Part shown: piece by piece, positions 57,316 to 64,000 of the stretch
Layout of the letters: every line of letters starts with the position of its first letter
Position numbering within the stretch: position 1 is the stretch's first letter
From: Ectobius pallidus
Taxonomy: Eukaryota > Arthropoda > Insecta > Blattodea > Ectobiidae
DNA length: 64,000 nucleotides
Direction: 5' to 3'
NCBI GenBank assembly: GCA_964059195.1
Contig: CAXKWD010000004.1
Span: 124,778,043-124,842,042 of the forward strand
Translations under genes and position numbers: made by a program
The notes under the pieces: generated by a model
The model's database searches: none
What the model was told of the DNA's origin: nothing
Seen by the model: only the letters and a program-made list of their open reading frames with translations

Positions 57316-57700
57316 CTGGTACCCTATGATCCCCAGGTGGGGCGAAGGGGCCTCCAAGTGGAGGTTTCATTACCTATACTAATTTTGATATGCTTATTTT
57401 CCGAGAGAGAGGGTAGAGGGACAGGTGGTAAGCCCATCGCCTCGCAACCCCCCTCTGGAAACTAAGTATTTCTTGGACGTGAAAGGGCCGAGAAATTTTG
57501 TCCAGAGGCTCTAATTTAGGCTTGGAGTTCTTTTACGTGCCGTAAATCTACGACACGGGACCCCCAGCTTAAAGTCCCTCCCGGAGGACTCCGTGCCCAG
57601 GATTTTTACGTCCTGAAAAACCCATCGACCGCGGCCGGGTTTGATCCCGCGCCCTGCGGATCTAGAGGCGGGCACGCTACCTCTAGACCACCGCGGCCGA
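57316..57700 (-). mobile_element. Complete tRNA-derived SINE
   Basis: Flanked by a perfect 15-bp target duplication CAGCACTCTTAGCAT (57301-57315, 57701-57715). On the minus strand it begins TCGGCCGCGGTGGTCTAGAGG (A-box region) with B-box-like GGGATCAAACCC, and has a GC-rich body. The perfect duplication indicates a fairly young insertion. Related fragment at 18340-18541. Confidence 0.93.
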
Positions 57701-57715
57701 CAGCACTCTTAGCAT

Positions 57716-58043
57716 ACTCCTGACTAAATTTAATAGGTAGGCCTACCGGTATATAAAAAAGTGTCTAAAATTTTAAATGTTTGCGTTCTCTAAAATATTT
57801 CTGTTTGATTTTGTAAGTCATATTTTTTTCATTTTTTCATAAGCTATATCATACTATTTTGTTTTTTCACTCTGTGATTGTCTTTCCTCATTTTTCTCAC
57901 TCTGATCTTTTTTAAACTGTACCCGGGCTCCAGCTCATTCCGGTGTATTTTTTAATTTTACATTTAGGCCTATTATCTTATAGGCTATAAGAAATTGTAA
58001 GATTTTCGGGTTTTTTATTTTCTTTTTTCTAATAGAAAATGTT
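57716..58043. other. No gene recognised
   Basis: T-rich non-coding sequence. Confidence 0.4.
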
Positions 58044-58086
<43 letters not shown>

Positions 58087-58106
58087 CAATAATAATAATA
58101 AATTAA
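58044..58106. repeat. (AAT)n microsatellite
   Basis: About 20 AAT units with an AAC interruption, then (TTAA)n-like sequence. Confidence 0.9.
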
Positions 58107-58488
58107 TTAATTAATTATTTTAATTTAATTAAAATAATACAAAATACAAAGTGAGCATTGAGGCCTATACCTTTCCCGGAACTAAAACTCTATTATAACA
58201 ATTTGTAACTCGATAATCCAATAACTTAAGTAGTGTCCATCTTAACTTAAATAGACACAATTTGAATTTTTTTATCTATTTACAATTCCCGGTAAATTAT
58301 AAATTTGTTTGTCCCGATAATTAACACATAAAATCAGGTAAACTGATGTAACAAAATGCCAGAGTGCTTTTGTTGAATCAGTGATAATTTCAATTATGAT
58401 ATGCAGAAAAATAAGATTTTTTATCGTTTTCCGAATTATGATCCAGATTGATTCATTAAGCACGGCTTACGGAAGAACAAAGGTCTAG
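58107..58488. other. No gene recognised
   Basis: AT-rich non-coding sequence. Confidence 0.4.
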
Positions 58489-59095
58489 TTTTTTAAAATC
58501 AGATTAAAATCGTCCAGCATCAGCAGAACTATACAGATTTATGATATCTTGACAATCGCACACTCACATAAAAATACAACAACAAAACACGTCAAAATGG
58601 CCGGATACGGGATTTGAACTAGGGACCTCCAGAATGCGAGTCCAAGATGTTACCATCTCGGCCACCTCGCTAGGTTTAACGGTCTAGTTTGATAAGCATA
58701 TGTGGGTAGTGTTATTTGTAAATGCTAAACGTAGGCTATTGCAACTTCCAAAGCCATATATGAACACTGTAAGCCAATATGTTGTCATGAGAACTAATTT
58801 GCATTTGATAAGTTATTTCTAATACACTACCATAAAATAGGCGCTAAATTGGGCATTACTCCGGTACCGGTCAACCGACTTGGTACAATAGCAATAGATT
58901 TCTTCCCATGGACTTTATAAATGTGTATACCAAGTTTCATGAAAATCCGTTACAGCGTATTTGAGTTATCGCGCCTACAGACACACGGACAGATGGACAG
59001 ATAGGGAGACAGATGGACAGATAGGGAGACAGACGGACAGACATTTTCCCGTCCCTCACACAGTCTCATAAAGTACCAAATTTCCACTTAATAAA
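58489..59095 (-). repeat. Composite dispersed repeat with tRNA-like part, copy 2
   Basis: Inverted, single-module copy of 2820-3671. On the minus strand: ATTAAGTGG, GGTACTTTATGAGACTGTGT, a (GGACAGAT)-rich run, CTCAAATACGC, GGTTGACCGGTACCGGAGTA, then a tRNA-like unit with GAGGTGGCCGAGATGG and B-box AGTTCAAATCC. The unit after the modules, including ATCAAACTAGACCGTTAAAC, is conserved in both copies. Confidence 0.7.
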
Positions 59096-60075
59096 CTTAT
59101 ATTCTCCATAGCCTACAATCTAGAGTCCTTAGTAAATTGTAAGAGAGATGTTTAAATGAAGTACAAGCAACGCTAGGTTATTAGATTACACTGTCATATT
59201 ACTACTAATTGTACCAAACGTATTTGTTTCGTTTATTAGATTATGTTTTGAAAGATAACAGTTCTATTTGCCGCGGATCAACATTTCAAACTACAATAAA
59301 AAGTAAAGAAAATATTAAGTTCTGGTCATTTTTTAAATTCAAGGTTGAGTTTTTCGCCGTTTTATTTAAAATAATTTTTTATTATGTTGTATTTGCAATT
59401 GAATACGTTTTATATTAAAAACTATTAGGCCTACAGATTAAAAATATAAAGTCGTTATATGTAAATAGAATTTTGTAAGTTTTAATATTATTTTCACATA
59501 AAAGTCGTCAACTTCAAGCTGTAAGACGCGCGCAAACCTAATGTTAATGAAGAAAAATTCAAGTTGAAGAGAAACGAGATTTATTTAAGCTTTATTGATT
59601 CAACTAAACGGTATCTGATAAGTCGTTTAACGAATCTATAGATTCTTTTAATTTTTACATAGCCTACAATGTATAAGAAGATTGTCAAGATTTTGAATAC
59701 GCTGTTCAGATGAGTGTCGTACTTCATAATTAAGCATATGGTCACACAATGTAAATACCAGGTTTCAAATAAACTTAAGAAGCATATGGGTGTGGCTTTC
59801 AAAAACATGCAAACATCATCTTGTCACATTCCATTCCACTATATAGAGAAGACATTATAGCCTGTTACCTTGAGAGTGCGGACGCGCTTTCAAAGTTAAT
59901 TTTGATCTTCTGGCCTAGTCAACTTTTGTGCTTTCTTGCGCGGCCGCTAGCGCCAAAAAAAAAAAAAAAAGTGCTTAATCATATACCCACTACAGATTGA
60001 TCAATTATAGGTACATCGTTATTAACATGTGTGAAGAGTACCCTAATTGAAAATTTCCTTCCTTTGTAATATTAT
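59096..60075. other. No gene recognised
   Basis: AT-rich; a 16-A run near 59956 follows CGGCCGCTAGCGCC. No supported feature. Confidence 0.4.
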
Positions 60076-60838
60076 GCAGTAAAATCTCTGTACAACTATT
60101 ATCGATATAACGATAATACTCTGTACAACGTTAAAATATTATAGTCCCGGTATTTATTCCATTAGATAATGTAAAATTTCCCACGATTTTACGATGCTCT
60201 TAATAACGATAAACCTCTCCATTGCGATTACATTAAGAATCCCTGTAATATACTTTTCCCGGTACGATAAAAAAAAAGGTTGCGAAAGTGTTAATCAGGC
60301 AGAAGAAGGTAAACTAGATTAAGAAGAACAAAGTGTGAATCTACCAACCTCTACCACATTAGAAACCACTGCCTCTTGCGAAGCTTTACAGAAATACTTA
60401 TCAATCGTCACGTGTGTTCCAAAAGGTAATTTAGTGACCCTTGATGCAATGAGGTTTTTGTGTGTTTCCCTCTCCATGGAAAAAGTGAAACAAACCGTCA
60501 TATCCCACTTTTTAAAGAGAGCCAAAAATAAAATGTATGCCAGATATTCCTTGACTGATTCTGCAATATAAAATGTTTTCGCTCAAAATGAGCCACATGT
60601 GAGTGGATATGGTGCATAGTAGAGAAGTTTATTAATTTACAGCTAGAGTAAGATTTTCGTATGCTAAAATTACATTAGTTTTCTTTGAATAGTTAAAAAA
60701 AAATCAACTACAGGATTGTTTCCCTGTAAACGATCAAAACCATTTACTTTTTGTAAATTCGCGATATAACAACAACACTCTGTACAACAATATTATTTTC
60801 TGCTCCATGCAAAATTGTTCTATCGAGTTTTCACTATA
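60076..60838 (+). mobile_element. pogo/Tigger-like transposon relic
   Basis: Left end CAGTAAAATCTCTGTACAAC and right end, inverted, TAGTGAAAACTCGATAGAAC resemble the CAGTRAAACCTCGATA ends of Tigger/pogo elements (from memory). CTCTGTACAAC recurs near both ends. A TA target duplication could not be shown. The interior holds a C-terminal transposase-like frame. Confidence 0.5.
60299..60571 (+). pseudogene. pogo-like transposase C-terminal fragment
   Basis: QAEEGKLD-stop-EEQSVNLPTSTT, then SCEALQKYLS and MEKVKQTVISHFLKRAKNKM. An acidic linker, a short helical block and a basic end is the usual C-terminus after the DDE domain of Tigger/pogo transposases. There is a stop before Glu-Glu-Gln and no DDE domain. 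Weak match; other transposase families are possible. Confidence 0.4.
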
Positions 60839-61360
60839 TTTAAATAATTGTCGATTAAACAATAAAATTAAATCAAAGGAGTAAGAAGGCTTCTACATTT
60901 ATACCAGGTCGACGTAAGTACAGTAGGTAGGCCTACAGCACAGATGACGGATTAATACATTTCTTTTATATAAATCACGATGACAATAATAACAAATTAT
61001 TTTTACAATTATTTTTATTAGTCTATTATTATTATTATTATTATTATCATCATTATTATTATTATTATTGCCTTAAAATTAAATAATGACATAAATAATG
61101 AAATAATTCATTCTAAAAGTTTCTGACTACATCCAATATTATCTGAATTGTTATTAAATTTTTATGACTTTGTCAGTATTTACTACGCCTATAAAGGAAG
61201 TAGTCATTTTGATTTATCTGTGGAAATGTATTATGATGACATGATTCATATCCTAAGCATCAGCTTATATAAGTGTAACAGTAATTGAATCTCAATCGAA
61301 GTGGGAGGCATAATACAGCTCCCAAGTATTATCAAATGTTTGCAGCTCCGATATGGGGTA
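60839..61360. other. No gene; (ATT)n at 61021-61071
   Basis: AT-rich sequence with an imperfect (ATT)n run. No gene recognised. Confidence 0.5.
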
Positions 61361-61368
61361 TTATTATT

Positions 61369-61882
61369 GGGCCCGGAAGTTGATTAAATGCCGTCTTTTT
61401 TCTGAGTCATCACAGACAATGCAGGATGTAGTAAAAGTCGTCTTGCCACAAAACGAACAAAAATAGCCTAGGTTACTTTCATTTTGCACTTTTTGGCATT
61501 TTATTCTCTACTGGTCAATTTTTAGGAATTGTTCATTTTTTCGCTGCATTTTCCCTATTTTGTCTTCGAAATGGATTTTTCAACATTGCAGACAAAGTGA
61601 TCTCATAATTCCTTAGATATAAGGCATTCATTAATAAATATAGCAAACATAACAATAATAATGAAAACATAACAATAAAAGTAGTAATATAAAATACTTC
61701 AATCTTGTCCTTTCTTTATTAATGTTTATTATTATACTACTGTATGTCCCCTTCTTTTAAAATAGATATTTGGAGATAACGTTTTTTTTTTTTCAAATTT
61801 CAATGTAATTTTTCATAAATGTAAGACCATTTTAAAGGTCCTTTTTTCAGGAATTTTTAGGTCATCAACTTTCGATCCCTAG
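61369..61882. mobile_element. hAT-like MITE of the GGGCCCGG family
   Basis: Left end GGGCCCGGAAGTTGATTAAA and right end, inverted, CTAGGGATCGAAAGTTGATG. TTATTATT flanks both sides (61361-61368, 61883-61890), though this is low-complexity. The interior matches about 19294-19795. Confidence 0.7.
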
Positions 61883-61890
61883 TTATTATT

Positions 61891-63731
61891 AAGAATATAC
61901 ATTTTGTATTTACAAGATGTATTTTGACATTCTGTAATATTTAATTGCCCAAGGTTTGTTCTGCCTTATAGCGTAATTATAGAAATTATTTATGATATAA
62001 ACAACTTTATTATATTCTGAACAATAATTCTGTAGTTTATGTAGTTTGATCACGTCGTTTTCGCAACGTCTTAATGTATTCTAATTGAATTTACAAAGTT
62101 AATTGTAACGATATGTTCACCTAATTTCTTCAATCCCCAAATAACTTCGGTAATAACTGAAGCATAGGTATATAATTCTTTCCAAAAACTTGTATTCTTA
62201 AGGTAGTTTAATTATTCTATTAACTAAAACAACTATATTTTTAAAGAAAGATTTTCCCTGATACGTCATATCGATATAATATTGTATATAAACTCTACAT
62301 AAAGCAAAATTCACGCGCATACAAATCCGTGGTCCCGCTATAAAACGATTTCAAACTACCATCTTTTGAAACAATTGCTTGTTGTATGTTCTCGTAGAAC
62401 TATTCCGAAATGTTTTGTATATTCTTTCAGAGAATTTGGGGTTCATAAACGTTTTATAAAGCATATTGCTTTTGCAGCAGTAAATTGTTTTATAAATATC
62501 ATTAAAAATCACTTTTGTTTAATCTGTTACACATTTTCAATTGTTCTTACTGCATAATTATAACATATTTTAAAATTTATTAATTTCATCGTTTTTAAAA
62601 TATACCTTCATTAATTAATAAGTTCTGTGTGTTAGCAACACTCAGTTGAGGAAAGCTTAGTAAACTGTATTATTTTTATTAAATTTTGCACTTATTTAGA
62701 ATTATTAATTAATTCTGGTGTACCCTTTATTGAATCCGAATATTAAGAAACATTTATTATCATTCTGGTCATGTTTAAATAGTTAATTTAGCCTCTTAAG
62801 AATTAAACATTTATCGAATTAGCCCACAATAATCCCAATACGGGCAACGGCCTCCTGCTATAATCAAGGTGCCTGACTAAAGTAAGCATCTCGAGCAAGC
62901 CTATCCTGAGGATCTAAAATAAATTAACCAGCGTTTCGAAAATAATGAGAAACATTATATTTAGCTCAAAGGACAAAACCATTTATTATCAAACATGCTG
63001 TATTTAAACTCTTGGGGAAAACTGCAGGATATAAAAGAGGTGCCTTGTGGATAACGCTTCAAGTAATGTTTGTTGTCACGTGATTTACTTAGCTGAAATA
63101 ATAATGTGTTTAACTGCAGTAATGTTAATTCAGAAATTTGTATTAACAAACAATATTTCTAAAAGAAATTTCTTAAATTTAGAAATTTGGGGGTTCAACT
63201 CTCAAGGTCAGTTGAATAATAATAATAATAATAATATAATTTCATGTTCCCTGTAATATTTTATAAAATAATCGATTCTGTTATGTTACTCTATTGTTAA
63301 ATATCCCTAATATTTCAATTAGAGTGGTGTCTAGTATAGAAAAAAATATTACTTTAGGTAGTAGAAATCAAATAGTGTCCAGTATACAAAAAAATACTCT
63401 ATTACTTTAGGTAGTTGAACATAACCTAACATTTCATTAAAATTATACACATTAACGAGATAATTTTAAGAGTTACAATAAGGTTGAAAGAACATTTTAG
63501 TTCGCACTGTAGCAAAGAAAAAGTAGTGTCTGTCACGCCGGTGTGCGAGCAATTAAGAGTTTTATAGAGACAGACCCACGCGTGTGTTTGCGCAGACTGT
63601 GATGTGTCCGTGAAAGCAGAAACATGAATAATTTAACAGGCCCGGCTGGCTGACTGGACTCTTACGTAACATTTTGGCGATGCACTGGGTGATGACCTCT
63701 ATAGGGCCTCTCAGCTGAGAATCAAACTTAC
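61891..63731 (-). other. Probable intron directly downstream of the doublesex-like exon
   Basis: AT-rich, without gene-like frames. (AAT)n lies at 63216-63236. A short tandem pair (TAGTGTCTAGTATA and TAGTGTCCAGTATA, each followed by A7 and TTACTTTAGGTAGT) lies at about 63330-63415. The 126-codon minus-strand frame ending at 63562 is the exon read through its splice donor. Confidence 0.6.
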
Positions 63732-63734
63732 CGG
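63726..63734 (-). other. 5' splice donor of the DM-domain exon
   Basis: Minus strand CCG|GTAAGT, with the exon ending at 63732, one base into a codon (phase 1). GTAAGT is a full consensus; the exon side is weaker. The change from GC-rich, codon-structured sequence to AT-rich sequence lies near here. Confidence 0.75.
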
Positions 63735-64000
63735 TAGGGCTGGCAGAATAGGTCGTGTGCGGGTGGTGTTGTGGATTTCCTACCCTCTCCACGGGGCTGC
63801 GACGTGGTAAGCCTCTGGGGCAGCCGATGGAACCACGTGAAGAGGACGAGGAGTCGCAGCTGCCCTCCATAATGACAGTGTTAGATGGTCCGGAAGTGTT
63901 AGCAGAGTCACCAGAGACGGTTACAATTGTGCCATCGGACAATTTCTTCTGTTGTTCCCGTGCTTCGTCCTGCGCCTGAGCGCGTCGCAGCGCCGTCTGT
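63732..64000 (-). CDS. Doublesex-like DM-domain gene, part of one exon
   Basis: Partial: enters from the right edge in frame and ends at a splice donor. The first residues are QTALRRAQAQDEAREQQKK, the C-terminal recognition helix and tail of a DM domain. ALQTALRRAQAQDE is the form I know from insect doublesex, whereas DMRT99B and vertebrate DMRT1-3 have VALRRQQAQ. The following 71 residues (KLSDGTIVTVSGD, SCDSSSSSRGS, RSPVERVGNPQHHPHT, TYSASPTG) are a low-complexity Ser/Pro/His linker. Doublesex is a sex-determining transcription factor binding DNA through the zinc-binding DM domain, with sex-specific splicing downstream. The Cys/His part of the domain and the start codon lie beyond the window. 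Another DMRT paralogue is possible but less likely. Confidence 0.8.

Noticed and set aside
63562..63731. Continuation of the doublesex-like frame to a stop at 63562
   Set aside because: It reads through a consensus GTAAGT donor and the composition changes there, so it is taken as intron.
63755..63979. 74-codon plus-strand frame
   Set aside because: Antisense of the doublesex-like exon; the minus strand has the DM-domain match and the splice donor.

Overview
The window is almost gene-free, AT-rich animal DNA made of nested transposable elements. It reads as an insect genome. A BEL/Pao LTR retrotransposon pair, hAT, piggyBac, pogo and Tc1/mariner remnants, several tRNA-derived SINEs and (ATT)n, (TTTC)n and (AAGACC)n arrays all fit an insect. 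The one host coding exon, at the extreme right edge on the minus strand, carries the end of a DM domain with the QTALRRAQAQDEAR signature of insect doublesex. The frequent word TAGGCCTA and the large repeat-filled intron make a big-genome insect such as a cockroach plausible, but the species is a guess.

Layout. 1-7.2 kb: three (AAGACC)n array elements, a composite repeat (2820-3671) and a minus-strand SINE interrupted by the 3' end of a LINE. 9-13 kb: a GGGCCCGG-type hAT MITE, then a hAT element (8-bp target duplication) holding a 5'-truncated R1-like LINE (13-bp duplication). The LINE's reverse transcriptase is interrupted by a perfect 61-bp inverted repeat. 14-21.6 kb: SINEs, two more MITEs and a terminal-inverted-repeat element. 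21.7-28 kb: a piggyBac relic (TTAA ends) holding a 5.36-kb internally deleted BEL/Pao element. 30.1-39.2 kb: a hAT MITE holding an 8.31-kb full-length BEL/Pao element with one intact 1854-residue Gag-Pol frame. 39-63.7 kb: decayed repeats, foldbacks, a LINE fragment, mariner and pogo remnants, microsatellites and sequence with no recognisable gene. 63.73-64 kb: the doublesex-like exon with a 5' splice donor. Everything to its left is therefore probably its downstream intron, at least in part.

How the parts relate. The two BEL elements share 1049-bp LTRs that look identical except for one base, and both have 4-bp target duplications, so both inserted recently. The short one keeps leader, Gag, protease region and C-terminal tail in one open frame, but has lost reverse transcriptase, most of RNase H and integrase through two in-frame deletions at short microhomologies. 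It looks like a non-autonomous partner mobilised by proteins of the long one. All comparisons were by eye, without alignment or database search.
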